Source of the DNA: Cryptomeria japonica
Taxonomy: Eukaryota; Streptophyta; Pinopsida; Cupressales; Cupressaceae
Assembly: GCF_030272615.1 (NCBI RefSeq)
Contig: NC_081406.1
Span: 259,087,386 to 259,151,385, forward strand
Direction: 5' to 3'
Length of the DNA: 64,000 nt
Below the pieces are notes generated by a model. It had not been told where the DNA came from and did no database searches. It worked only from the letters and a program-made list of their open reading frames with translations. The position numbers and the translations under genes were made by a program. Below, piece after piece: positions 20,132 to 31,666 of the stretch; positions within the stretch are counted from its first letter, which is position 1, and the number at the start of each line of letters is the position of its first letter.

Positions 20132-20960
20132 TTCATTTGGTAAGTATCCTATGCAAAAATAAAGTCAAGGATAACTATGCTTGTGGCTATCGCACATACC
20201 TTGACCCTTAGTGCTACACACAAAATGGAGGAGTTCATTCCTTGTCTACTATGTGTTTGTTACTACAATGGAATATTATTCACACCTTGGTCTTTCATAC
20301 CCTGGTGTACAAAGCTCCATTGATACATAATAACGCTCAAGGATGAAAATGTTGCACTAAAAAATAAAGGCACAAGAAGTTGTGGTTATATGTTTTCCAA
20401 TCTCTTTATCTCATTTATAATTCTATCTCAAATAATTTCCTCATATCAACTACTCTATCCATCAATCAAATCTATTTCCTAACATTCTTCACCTCTTACT
20501 AATACTTCTTCTTTTCATCAAATTTCATCTATCATTTGTCTTATACAAGATGTGTCCTTCCTAAAACTAGGTTCACGATCATTTATCTTCGTCTTATACA
20601 AGATGTATTCTTCCTAAAACCAAACATTTTGATCATCTTTGTCTCATACAGGATGTGTCCTTCCTAAAACCAGTCTTGATCTTTAGTCATATCAATCCAA
20701 AAAATCCAATCAACCTGATCCATCAATCGATCTCCAAATCACTCCAACCAATCCTTTTCCCCAATCAAACCCATTCATGTCATCAACTAACCATTCTTTT
20801 ATCTTTCATATAACATTATTCTTGTTTCGAGAGATCATTCATGCCTTTAATGCACAAACAATCTCTCAAGGGAGCATTCCACCCTACTATCACTGAGGCA
20901 CGTTGGGGCAAGATTATTTTTTATATTCTTTGAAACAACATTGTCTCAAAGAGGGGCAAA
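20132..20960 (+). mobile_element. Element C, right part: 3' end up to its PPT
   Basis: This continues element C beyond element A. It has an AACGCTCAAGGATGAAAAT string like the conserved post-pol motif, then a hairpin (CGAGAGAT with ATCTCTC, about 20828-20867), then a CTTTGAAACAACA/TTGTCTCAAAG stem and the PPT AAAGAGGGGCAAA, ending at 20960. Only about 600 bp separate the motif from the LTR, so C has no antisense PMD gene. Three near repeats of a CTTATACAAGATGTGTCCTTCC-like phrase occur at 20540-20670. Confidence 0.75.
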
Positions 20961-21250
20961 TGTAGACACCTAAAAATGTCTCATCGCTAATATGCTAATT
21001 ATTTGTCTTTATTGATTAAATAATTTTTTAATTATTTAATCAAGTTAATTTTATTCTTCCAATTAACATTTCTTCATTACTTCAAATTATTCAATTTCTA
21101 TCTTCATCATTAAATCATTTAACCTTCTTTCTTATAATTAATTAAATATTTATTTAATTAATTTTAAATAAATACTTTTAATTAAATAATCTTAATTATT
21201 TAATTAAATTCAATTTCTAAATTGAATTAATACTTTGTTATCTTCTTAAA
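20961..21250 (+). repeat. Element C 3' LTR, start (right end not resolved)
   Basis: It begins TGTAGACACCTAAAAATGTC right after a PPT, as in A. It contains AT-rich palindromes such as ATTAATTAAATA/TATTTAATTAAT between about 21040 and 21240. I cannot find the LTR end; similarity of style stops near 21250, so it may be truncated. Confidence 0.7.
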
Positions 21251-22131
21251 AAAATTATATACTATGCGACACCTATTACAATCACAATGTTGTTAACTAT
21301 TTTATTTAAAAAATAATAATAATAATTTACTTAATATATTTAACTAATCTTTTTCCCAAATAGTTTTTTTAGTGAGAGCTTAAATAGACAACAAAAAATA
21401 ACTATAAGCATAATCATTTAGCTCTCCTCTGAATAAGCAATGGCATAAACACAAACTTCTATGAATACTTCTACTTTACTTTATATTAAAATAAAAATAG
21501 TACAATATTTTTACGCCAAAGGCGTCTCCTTATATGAGATGGAACACCTGTTTCTTCAAACAGTCAAGAATTGTTTCTTAAAGAGTTATTGCAAGACGAT
21601 TGCATTAATAGTGGGCTTTCATTTTATATCATTTTAATTCATCGAATTTATTCCATTGGATTGCATTTATTGCATGCATCACTTTCACCTGTAATCTCCG
21701 TACAATTACCACTGGCTCCTACATACTTTTGTCTACTTATTCATCTATTCTTTTTGACACCTCCATTCGAACTGGAATGTTCAACAAGATTCTTCCATTC
21801 ATTAATTTTTGTCATCATCATTTACCATGTATGTTTGATCATTGACAAAATTACTGCAAGCATGATGAGACATTCGTGAAAGAAATGAGACATTTTATGT
21901 GAATGAATGACAATTAATTGTTGCATTTATTGACAATACAACTTGCAAATCGTTTAATAGGTGGATAGGCCTTGAATGATAACTATGCATGATTTAAATA
22001 CCATTTATCAAATGCACAAGTTTTAGTTGTCCTCATTTATTAGAGCCCAAGTTCTAACATTGGGTACTCTGGTTTCATATGAGCCCATTTAATTATCCAA
22101 GTTGCTTAGAACTAGTGTGTGTCTCCTTTTT
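21251..22131. other. AT-rich unassigned DNA
   Basis: I see no gene. The 102-codon frame at 21571-21879 has no domain or homologue that I recognise. The segment separates the C LTR from the gypsy remnant and may include that remnant's decayed LTR. Confidence 0.5.
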
Positions 22132-24690
22132 TGGTATCCTTGTTTAGAGATCTAGGAGGATGTCTGGTAGAGGTCGAGGTCATGGTCAAGGTCAAGGTAG
22201 GGATCATGGGCATGGTCATATGGCCACTCATCAAAACCCTTCACCTTAGGTTTCCCTAGAGAATGATGGGGAAGAGAAACATTAGTCAGAACATCAGAGT
22301 GAGTAGAGGAGTGGGGGTTAGCATAGTGGTTCGCATAGGAGGCAGCATAGTGCTTAGCAGGTGCCAGAGGGGGCCCAGATTCGTCAGTTGCTTCAGGAGG
22401 TCCTTGCCCATTTAGGTCCTAGATAGGGGAATGCCTAGTAGGAGGATTATTAGCATGGGGAATCACATCAGTCTATGCATGTTCTTAGAGAGAGGGAGAG
22501 ATCTCCTAGGAGGAGAGATGATGCAATAGATTAGGAGGCTATTTCAACAACTCACATGAGGGATCTTCTGAGAACCCTTCCTCCTACCTTTGACATCTCT
22601 AGTAGTGGTTTGGAGGAAAAAACATGGTTGATCAACTTGGATAGGTTTTTTGCCATGCACCTATATGGTAGCAACACCAAGGCAAGATTTTCCATTATGC
22701 ACCTTAGGAGTTTTGATTCCACTTGGTGGCGACTAGAGGAGAAAAGATTAATGTGGATATAGGTTCAGTATCATGGGAGTTATTTCTTGAGAGATTTAGG
22801 GCTCACTTTCTATCAAACCATTGGAGGCAACGTCGCACCAATGAGTTTCATGAGTTGAGGTAGTTCACTATGTCTGTGGAGAAATATGAGCATAGATTCT
22901 TTGAGCTCAAACAATATGTGGGCATTGGTAATGATGAGGTGATGTTAGTGCAGCATTTCATCAAGGGTCTAAATGACCACATTAGTGGAGGAGTCTACGT
23001 TTTTTAGTCAAAAACCATGGAGATGGCTATTGTGAAAGCTTGGTTGGTGGAACAGAATTTGACCTCATCTCTTGGTGGGTAGGTTGGTGTACAAATTGGT
23101 AGTGTGCCATCCACAGGATTTGGGGCTAGAGGTGGTTAGTCTCACGTTGCAGGACCCTCTAGGAGTTTTCAGGCACTCGCTAAGCGTGGACAACAGCAGC
23201 AACGATTCCATCTAAAACAAAAAAACTTTCAGGATCATCATGGGGGAAATCCTCAGTACATGAAGGAGCGAAACTGGCAGTGAGCCAAACAAAATCTTCC
23301 TAGTTAGCCTTCTCTGAGTGAACCCTAGGCTTCTAGTAGGAGCAGTTACCAGTAGTCTAGTGCACCAGCTAGAGGTAGAGGATCTAGTAGAGGTAGATGA
23401 TTTTCTTGTGGCTAGTATGGGGACATAGTTACATATTGCCCTTAGAGATCATCTCAGGCAGCAAGTCAAAGACCTGTAGCGTCAGAGCCTAAAGTTGGAG
23501 ATGTTGGTAGATCCTAGTGAGTATTTGTAGCAGTTGATAACCACTACGCAAAGCATCAGGGGACAGTGATTGAGACCACAAGTGTGTTGGGTGGTACATC
23601 TATCTCTATACTCTTTGATTCAAGTTCTTCAAATTCATTTATTTCTTCTTTTTTGTGGAGCGGTGTGGCCTTGTGTCTACTAGACATGTAGATAGGTGGC
23701 AGGTTGAGTTGGCTACCCATTCTTGTGTGGTCGTATATTCCTTTATCTTGAGGTGTGAGTTGGACTTAGGCCCCTTTTCTAACCATAGTTGACCTTCGTG
23801 TCATTCCTTTGGGGTCTTATGGAGTTGTTTTGGGAATGGATTGGTTAGAGTCTCATCGTCCTTGTGTTGACTGTCATCAAAAGATAGTGCAGTGCCTAGA
23901 TGAAAATGGTAGGAGAGTGGATATAGTAGGAGTTCAAAGACCCATATCCCTCTGCATGATCCCCACTATACATCTTCAGCGGTGTATGCATCAGCGGTGT
24001 TAGTTGCTTGCAGTTTCCCTTAAGGACTTAGATGAGGAAAAATGTCGGCATGTCTTCCTGGATAGTCACCCTCTTCTTTAGGGGTATGCCTATGTGTTCC
24101 CCAATGACATTCCGGGTATGCCTTCAAAATGAGATATAGATTTTTGCATTGATTTGGTACCTAGAGCAGAACCTATTTTGAGAGATCCATATTGGAAGAC
24201 CACTTAGGAGTTGAGTGAACTGAAATTGCAGCTTGAGGAATTGTTTGCCAAGGGTTTCATCTGCCCTAGTGTTTCTCTGTGGGGTGCGCCAAGCATTTTG
24301 GTAAAGAAGAAGGATGGTTCTCTTTGGCTTTGTATGATTACCAACAGCTGAACAAAGTGACAATTAAGAATTGGTACCCATTTCCCAAAATAGATGACCT
24401 CTTTGATCAGATAAAGGGGGCTAAGGTATTCTCTAAGATTAATTTAATTTCAAGGTACCATCAGCTGCGTATCCATGAGGTAGACATACATCGAACATTT
24501 TTTCGTACCTAACATGGACACTACGAGTTCACAGTGGTCCCATTTGGATTTACGAATGCACCTTTAGTGTTCATGAGTCTGATGAATTGGGTTTTCCACA
24601 CTTATCTAGATCAGTTTGTCCTAGTGTTCTTGGATGACATCTTGATATACTCCAGAAATTTAGAGGAGCATCAGTACCATCTATAGCAAG
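22132..24690 (+). pseudogene. Truncated chromovirus-like Ty3/gypsy remnant (gag, protease, partial RT)
   Basis: TTGGTATCC at 22131-22139 resembles a decayed initiator-Met PBS. Translation starts MSGRGRGHGQGQG at 22161. A gag core (WLINLDRFFAMHLY, 22556-22762) and protease (ILFDSSSSNSF, about 23610; GVVLGMDWLESHRPCVDC, 23824) follow. The RT blocks are [29 protein letters not shown] and [10 protein letters not shown] (about 24630, catalytic FLDD). The GMDWL protease block and FLDD RT point to chromoviruses of the Tekay/Del type and away from Tat. The frame is full of stops and shifts, and homology ends abruptly just after FLDD near 24690. RNase H, integrase and the 3' LTR are missing. Confidence 0.85.
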
Positions 24691-24699
24691 TTTTGCAAT

Positions 24700-24900
24700 T
24701 ATTATTTAATTTTTGTTTATTGTGGGAGTGATCCACATCTATGGGTGCTCAACTCACAGTGTGGGGAGCACCACATTGTAGGTGTGGGGAGTAACATGAT
24801 GTGGACGCTCTCCCACAACTGTGGGAATACCTAGACTATGGGGAGCTACCCACAGTCATGGGCTTCTCCCACACTATGGGAAGAACCCACACACAGACAC
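24700..24900. repeat. GTGGGGAG/CTCCCAC-rich imperfect inverted repeats
   Basis: The segment alternates TGTGGGGAG-type and CTCCCACA-type strings several times and could fold on itself. It abuts the broken end of the gypsy remnant. Origin unknown. Confidence 0.5.
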
Positions 24901-24974
24901 AATCCACCATTTTCTTTTTACATTCGACAATTTTTTTAAAATGTGTTGTTATTTCATGAGTTTGTCTTAAAATT

Positions 24975-25086
24975 AAATTTGTATGTTTGTGTGTGTATAT
25001 ATATAGATAGATACATACATGTATACATACATATATATGTATATATATATGTGTGTGTGTGTGTACACACACACACATTCATACAT

Positions 25087-25142
<56 letters not shown>

Positions 25143-25235
25143 CTATTTCCAGATAAATGTATATATTTATAAATGTGATTCATTTACAATTGCATGGTTA
25201 TTTTGGAAAAATTGTCAGATTAAAATACACACACA
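24975..25235. repeat. Compound microsatellite (GT/TA/CA/CATA)
   Basis: Runs of GT, TATA, GTGT, ACAC, CATACATA and then GTGTGT from about 24985 to 25143, with a further ACACACAC at 25228. Open frames on both strands come from the repeat and are not genes. Confidence 0.9.
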
Positions 25236-25239
25236 CACA

Positions 25240-27650
25240 CATATGCTTTTAGATAATTTTTCATTTGAATGTTTAGCAAAAGATGTATTAATCTTTGAGC
25301 ATTAATTATTATGGGATATTGAGTGTTTTATTGGTAAAAATTACATGTTTGGGGAATTTATTGGAAAATGTTTAGAAAGGGAGAATGTGTGTTCTTTATG
25401 TATTTAAGTGTTTTATTAAATAGCTTTATGGCTTTAGGAAATTAACTTGTATTAAAATTTATGTGGATGTGATGGCTTTATTTTTTTGTCATTACTCGTC
25501 ATTTCCCTTCAGGTGGTCTTGTGATGTGAGTTGATCCATTTTGTTATTTGAAATGCCTCTAGTTTGTTCATCCCTTGTAGAGGTTGAAAATGTCCAAGTG
25601 AATAACATTTGTGCTTTGAAACTCTTTCTGTTTCTCTTGGCCTCGGTTGGTTTTGTGCCTTGTATATAACCTTTGGAGGGGTGGCTCTTCATGGGGGCCA
25701 GGGACCTAAAGAGAACACCAAGATAACCCATGGGAGATTTATTTAAAAAGTGATAACCTATATAATGAATTAGGGGGTTGTGTATCTTAACACATTAAAC
25801 AAGATTAATGTGCCTCGTTCATGGATGAGTGCTCGTTTAGACTTGGGATGAAGTAGGAAGGCCTGGAATGGCATGGTCAACTACCTTGTCTTCTTGAAAG
25901 TAAGTCGGTACTACATGAGACTTGAATGGGGGTCAGGGGTCGGGAGAGGCTATCAGGATAACCCTGGATGGGGGTCGGACCTTTGGAGACCTGCCAAGAT
26001 AACCCATATCAAACTATGCGATGATAATCTTCCCTTGTGTACATTGGTGTTTAGTCTTCATGTTAGTAGCACCTATAACATTCTTGTTGGAGTTTATCTA
26101 TATACTTTTAGTTATGTGGTTTTCCTCGGTGGAAGTGTATTCAAACCATGTTCTGTTTATCTTTGTTGTTTGCTTGAGGCCCTTATGTCTATCTCCTAGC
26201 ATGGAGGGTGGTCCTTTTTGGTTCACATGGTCAGGTGGTAGTTGTCTTCTTCCATCAAGGATTTTGTACCAGTCTAGTGTTGATTGGCTTTGTGCTTGTT
26301 CTAGATGTCTCTCTTGGATTTCGTCAGATTAGTATTTCAGATGGTGACTTTATGTACCTATCCATTGTACTTATGTGTATGTGATGTAACCTATGGTCAG
26401 ATTAGTGTTTTAGATGGTGACTTTATGTACCTGTCCATTGTACTTATGTGTATATGATGTAACCTATGTATATACATGCCTTCATGGTGGATGATGCAAT
26501 TATGGTGTAACAATGATGTATCTTTGATGTGTTCATGATGAAACTTGATGTATATGAAAAGAGACTTAGATGGTAGGATTCTATTTCTATAATTGGAAAC
26601 ATTGGATCTATACAATTAAATTGTAACATTGGTTTTAGTAATATTTATGCTATCTAATGTATTTGTAAGCATCATTATCTTGCTTAAATGAATTACTTTA
26701 GTTATTTAAATTTCTTAAGTACATGTATGCATTAAAATGTTGTCTTGATTTAGATTAATTCCTTTAATGATGTATGGCTAGATTAAGGGTATATGCACCA
26801 AGTTGTGGTACCAAAAGGGGGTCTTAAGATGCCACATTTTTTCTGAAATCAACAAAGTTTAAACTTCAACAACAAATTGAACATAATTACACTCCAAATT
26901 TGAAGATGCAACAAGAACAAGAGTTGGAGTGCTTCGAGTCTACTTTCTAAACTACTAATTTATTTTGAAAATGGTGGAGATTAAGGGCTTCAAAAAGGGG
27001 GGCCACAAAAAGTGGTCCTATTTTTATGAGAAAAACATAACATAGCGTCTGTTGTGGCCCCCCTAAAATGTTAACTTTAAAATCGCTTCAGTGAGAAATT
27101 TGCTAACGCCTTGTAGTTTATGCCAGATTTTTTAGCTAATTTTTAATGAGTATATGATTTTTTACTAATTTTCGAAGTGGACACATCCTAAAAAACTAAA
27201 ATTTGAGTGTGCTCCCCCCTAAAATCATTGAAAACTAATAAAAAATCAAAACTCTTTTTTTTTTTAAATTGTGTAGAATGGAGTTTAGTTTCTAAAAATG
27301 TAAGTTTTTTTCAAAATCTGATGAACGTATAAAAATATATACCCAAAATACTACATGTTGGTTTTTGACAAAAAACGGACACACTGACAAAAGAAATTAT
27401 AGATGAAAGACAACGAAATAAAAATTTGAAATAAATTACATTGTGGATAGCTAAGAGGGAGCTCAAGTTTACAATGGTATTTTTTTTAACTTTATTGAAA
27501 TACGTGCAAACCTGACAGAGAGCACGACCAAAAATATGTCAAAATTTTCAGTGTTCTGATAAAAACACGTCTCTAGCCTGAAATGGTTGTCCAAACCTTT
27601 GAGTTGGATGCCCAAGGCAAATCCAACCCATAGGTTTGGTGTTTCCCAAA
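25240..27650. other. Gene-free DNA
   Basis: I see no credible coding sequence. A 73-bp direct duplication occupies 26323-26468. Phrases such as AGACCTGCCAAGATAACCCA (about 25989) recall retroelement leader DNA but are too short to assign. Confidence 0.5.
26323..26468. repeat. 73-bp tandem duplication (two copies)
   Basis: Both copies start GTCAGATTAGT and contain GGTGACTTTATGTACCT and TCCATTGTACTTATGTGTAT. They differ at a few positions. Confidence 0.85.
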
Positions 27651-27654
27651 GCGG

Positions 27655-27795
27655 GCCATTTGGCACGCACCAAACATAGGGCTCTCCCTATTTGGTGTGC
27701 GCCAAATGTGATCAATTGGTTTTCCCATTTGGCGTGCACCAAATGTGGTCCATATTCCATATTTGGCGTGCGCCAAATAGGGAGAGCGCCAAATG
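27655..27795. repeat. Array of near-palindromes ATTTGGCGTGCGCCAAAT
   Basis: Four copies of an 18-bp near-palindrome (ATTTGGYRYGCRCCAAAY) lie about 35 bp apart, followed by a half copy (GCGCCAAATG). Two of them extend into a 27-bp inverted repeat, 27681-27707 and 27761-27787, matching at 24 of 27 positions. Just downstream an ATGTGTACATAGAAACAATG string is repeated twice (about 27793-27848). Confidence 0.85.
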
Positions 27796-27882
27796 TGTAC
27801 ATAGAAACAATGTTTAGTTGAAACAATGTGTACATAGAAACAATGTCTCATTAGCTATCTCTCTCTCCTTTTATATCTATAT

Positions 27883-27887
27883 GTACC
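27883..27887. repeat. Target-site duplication GTACC, left copy of element B
   Basis: GTACC precedes the 5' LTR and recurs right after the 3' LTR at 46666-46670. Confidence 0.92.
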
Positions 27888-27904
27888 TGTAGTCACATAA
27901 ATCT

Positions 27905-28245
27905 GTCCAATTTAATTAAAAGAATATTTCCTATTTATTTGATTAAAAATCCACTAGCCATCAGTTAATTAAATTAACATTTAATTAATTCATCTTCAAA
28001 CATTCTCCTATTAATTAAATAAATTATTCAATTTATTTTAATTAATTCATTATACGAAATTCACAAATCAATTAAATGAATAAATCATATTTATTTCATT
28101 TAATCCCCTATTCCTCTTTTAAATAAATTAAATCAAACATTTATTTAAATCATTTATCCTCCCCACTTGCATTTTCCTACAAATGCAACTTGCACACATT
28201 TATTGAAATAAATTAATTTATTTTAAATAAAAATCCTATTTTTCC
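27905..28245. repeat. AT-rich palindrome array in element B U3
   Basis: About six successive inverted repeats of 30-40 bp, for example ATTAATTAAATAAATT with AATTTATTTTAATTAAT, and ATTAAATGAATAAAT with ATTTATTTCATTTAAT. It has the same style and position as in A but a different sequence. Confidence 0.75.
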
Positions 28246-28825
28246 TCACCCGCCAAATCCACTTGCATTCCTAAACCCCCTTCTAGATTCTTCTAACCCC
28301 TTCCTAATTAGCCTAATCCATCCCCTAATTATTGTCACATTCTTAAGCAACTTAGACTCACTTCTCAAAGACTTCAAAGTCTTTGAAAAGCATTTAATGT
28401 TTTGTGTGTTCAACAATTTAACCTCCAAAGTCTTCCAAAACCACTAATGGCTCTTACATGACCATTTATGGCTCTTACATAACCATTTATGGTTATTTCA
28501 ACTTGCACTCATGTGTCTCCTCAAGCATTTAATGCTTTGACCATGGTTATCCCTTTTGCCTTTGCACAAGAGTTTAGCCATTGGATAAAAGCTTTATTCT
28601 TTGAATAAAGAATTTATTCATTCAACCCAACCTTGACCTTAACTCCCAAGTTAACTCCCAAGTCATGTCAAGCATTTAATGCTTATTCCCTCTCCTCTCA
28701 ACCTTTCTCACATTGACACTTATCATCCTAGGATTGGGTTAAAAGCCCTCACATGGATGTCAAGCCATTCAATCTTGACCCTTGTTGAGATTACTCAATC
28801 TCAACCATCCATTGCTCCATTTTAC

Positions 28826-28835
28826 CTATAAATAG
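28826..28835 (+). promoter_or_regulatory. TATA box of element B LTR
   Basis: CTATAAATAG, 938 bp into the LTR; it is conserved at 46125-46134 in the 3' LTR. Confidence 0.75.
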
Positions 28836-29368
28836 AGCTCACATTCCTCATTTTCAAATCCTCAAGCATTCTCAAGCATTTAGCATTCATAGTCATAATC
28901 TTGAAAACTTGTATGCATTTAAGCTATAGTGAATTCTAGAGAGCATTTAGCATAATCAACTCATATAATTGTTATTTTGGTCTAAAATAAATCATTTTAG
29001 CATTATAGCATCTAATATTAGCTTTTATCTACATTTGCATAGCATTTAGAGTAATCATCTATAATCTTGAACCTCCATAAGCATCCATAGTGCAAAAAGT
29101 TGCTAAGAGCTACACTAATTTGGAACTTGGAGAGGAGAGGAACAAGGGAGAAGGAGCTAAGAACATGTTAAGAGGCATTTGGAGATGCCTTCTTATATTT
29201 GTTTCATTTGATAAATATGTTAGCATGATCTTAGTATCTATTTTGATATGTCTGCTTAGGTTAATCTTTGGTTGAATAACACTAACATTAATCCAGTTTC
29301 TTGTTGCTTTTGTGTGTTATAACGACCATAGGTTTTAACCTAACTCCCCCATTTCACAGAGCATCAAT

Positions 29369-29386
29369 TGGTGAACCCGACGTGAA
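29369..29386 (+). promoter_or_regulatory. Primer binding site of element B
   Basis: TGGTGAACCCGACGTGAA starts two bases after the LTR end. It differs from the PBS of A, so the two families use different tRNA primers. The tRNA is not assigned. Confidence 0.8.
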
Positions 29387-29451
29387 TCCAAGCACCCAAA
29401 ACAATTCTTAAAAAAAACTAACATGTTTGAATGTTGAACTTGACACATAGG

Positions 29452-29712
29452 TCGCGCTTTAGCGCTTTTGATCACGTTGTAGCGCTATTGCAACTTGTTA
29501 TTCTAGCACTATTGTTTTTATAATAGTGCTATTGTCTCAAGTTTAGTGCTATTGACATTCATTCAGCACTTTTGTGCTTGTTTTAGTGCTTTTGTGCTTG
29601 TTCTGACACTTTTACATTTACTGTCAAGTTTTTCTTTCAGCGCTTTTGTCTCTATAATAACGTGTTTTTGGTTAGATAGTGCTTTTGTTTTCACACAGAC
29701 TAGCGCTATTGT
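29452..29712 (+). repeat. Leader motif cluster of element B (AGCGCTWTTG)
   Basis: About 14 copies of AGCGCTTTTG or AGCGCTATTG, with AGTGCT and AGCACT variants, are spaced 15-30 bp apart just after the PBS. It takes the place of the GCGTCTGTG clusters of A. The same motif recurs in reverse orientation at 44312-44628 in the antisense intron. Confidence 0.9.
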
Positions 29713-31117
29713 AACAGAACATTGTAAGGAAGACCTTGTAACCAACAAAAATGTTTTTTTTAGGCTTGTGGAAGCCCTCCCTATGCGTAGATTTTTACTA
29801 ACTATTCACTTTTGTGCAGGTCTAAAAACTAATTTTGTTAAAAATCAAAAAATTGTTTTTGGTGCTTTAAAATTGAACAAAAACAAACTTTCTTTCCCTT
29901 GCAAGTTAGGATCATTTGTTTTTGGTGCTTTAAAATAGAACAAAAACAAACTTTGTTTCTTGCAAGTTAGGCTTAATTGTTCATTTGGTGCTTAAAATCA
30001 ACAAAACAAATTTATTTCTTGCATCAAACTTTTAAAAAAACTCACAATCCACACTTCCATTTTTGGTGCAAATAAAATTCACAAACAACTTGTCTCATTT
30101 TTTGCAAAATGATTTTACTTCATGCATACATTTTTTTCATTAAGTTGACCAGGATTTCAAGTTCTAGTTTACTTAAACATATTGCCTTTTGAAGTCAAAA
30201 AGAACATCATGGTTGTTGGAGCAACATCTCCAAATAGTTAGATCACATTGCAATGACAAGTTAAAAAGAACAAGTTCTTTTCGTGATTGGCACACTTGTG
30301 CAAAGGAGTTGGTCGAGTGGTCCTACTTCTAACACACACTATCCTCTCCCTTGGCTTTCGTGGTCCTAGGTGCAAGAGAAAAGTGTTAGTAACACTCAAA
30401 TTTTTATCTTTTTAAGAGAGGCCTGCCAAGAGACACATCACTCTTGGGAATGACCTCGAGTGGTAAATCCTTTGAGCCGCTATAAAAATCAAGTGAGAGC
30501 GAAAGTTGTAGCCTTGGGTATAGTTGTTCCTACAGTGTAACTTGCCGAAAGGACAAATGGGCCCCACCACAAGTTACAAGGCTCTTAAGTGAGTCACTGC
30601 AGAATGAACTTATGTCCAAAGACATCAAAAATTACTAAACACCTTTAAGTAGTAGCCCACTCATTCTATTGATTGAGGATATTTATGATATAATTTAGTG
30701 CAAGAGCATAGATGGTTTTGCTCCCAAGATACTCACCATACATATTTCCTTGAGTAGAAACATAGCTTTTTGAAAAGTTACTTGTGGCTTGATGAAAGTG
30801 GCGACTCCCCCATCATAGGGATCATCTATTTGTTATGCTTGTGCAAGACTTAGTATATCACATCCTTACCTGCCACGGCGAGATTCATAAGGTATGTAGT
30901 ACCAAAGTTGAAGAAATATCAAGATGTGGGCTGAATTTATCGCAACTAGACATTAGACCTTAGGGATACAAAGTGTTTGAAGTGTTTTCATTTTAGTCAA
31001 GACCAAGTGCAAATTGAGCCGACTTCAGGCTTTGGAAAGAAAACACCTAAAATACACTTAAGGGAAAGGGTCATATAAAAGTTCAAGGATTGGGTTGATC
31101 TAGACCCATACTTATTT
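29713..31117 (+). other. Element B leader; no gene seen
   Basis: Phrases such as TTTTTGGTGCTTTAAAATTG recur at about 29857, 29918 and 29978. A block at 30300-30900 of mixed composition resembles the 2640-3200 block of A in style. Nothing else is recognised. Confidence 0.5.
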
Positions 31118-31666
31118 GTGCCTTTTGAGGCAACATTCTTGTGTTTGTGTGCTTGCTTTGTTTTCTTGTCAAAGAAACATCATAAAATCAAAAAATCAAA
31201 ACAAGTATTCATCCAACCAAACATTTTTCAAAACAACCAAAAAGATCAAAAACAAAGTGCAACAACAAAGTATCAAAAATTTATGACCATTCTTCACATC
31301 TTGAGAAAGAAGAATCTTCATCAAAGCATCAACTTGAAAAGAAGACCATTGAGCTCAAAGGCTTTGATCAAAAGGAGGAAATTCTTCTATCTAAATAGAC
31401 AAATCTTTGTCTCTCATAGAGATTTTCTACGTCACATGCGTCTATACTTTCAAGGCAAATCAAACGAATTTGATCAAGAGTCACTGAACCGCAGAGCTTT
31501 TATGCAATATAGAGATTTGAGTTATCTCAAAAACCAAGGAGGCAAGATTAATCCCAACTTCTTCCCAGACATTTGTATCACATACAACGTAGCTCGAGAA
31601 ATGCCACCAATGCCCGAAAGAGAAGAGGTAGAATTTGTTCCATTTGTGACACAAAGCTTTTATTGA
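31118..31666 (+). CDS. Hypothetical ORF upstream of gag in element B
   Basis: An uninterrupted 182-codon frame lies about 430 bp upstream of gag. The first 30 residues are hydrophobic, with several Cys and Phe. The rest is basic (RRKFFYLNRQIF, FLRHMRLYFQ) with an acidic C-terminal end (PEREEVEFVPF). It is the longest intact frame in B, where all other coding regions are broken. Some Tat elements (Ogre) encode an extra protein before gag, but I see no similarity that I can name, and A has no counterpart. It could be chance. Confidence 0.35.
   Translation: MPFEATFLCLCACFVFLSKKHHKIKKSKQVFIQPNIFQNNQKDQKQSATTKYQKFMTILHILRKKNLHQSINLKRRPLSSKALIKRRKFFYLNRQIFVSHRDFLRHMRLYFQGKSNEFDQESLNRRAFMQYRDLSYLKNQGGKINPNFFPDICITYNVAREMPPMPEREEVEFVPFVTQSFY

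Larger units (their letters stand above)
27888..29366 (+). repeat. Element B 5' LTR (1479 bp)
   Basis: It runs from TGTAGTCACA to AGAGCATCA and matches 45186-46665. AT-rich palindromes fill about 27905-28245. TATA box CTATAAATAG is at 28826-28835. A short frame at 29090-29275 is kept in both LTR copies but has no recognisable domain. Confidence 0.94.

Noticed and set aside
21571..21879. 102-codon frame with hydrophobic segments
   Set aside because: AT-rich composition explains it; no start context, domain or homologue recognised.
24836..25305. His/Tyr/Cys-rich frames over the compound microsatellite
   Set aside because: Translation of GT/CA/TA repeats.
29090..29275. 61-codon frame kept in both LTRs of element B
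   Set aside because: LTR copies are identical at insertion, so shared openness is not evidence of coding; the frame is short and has no motif.
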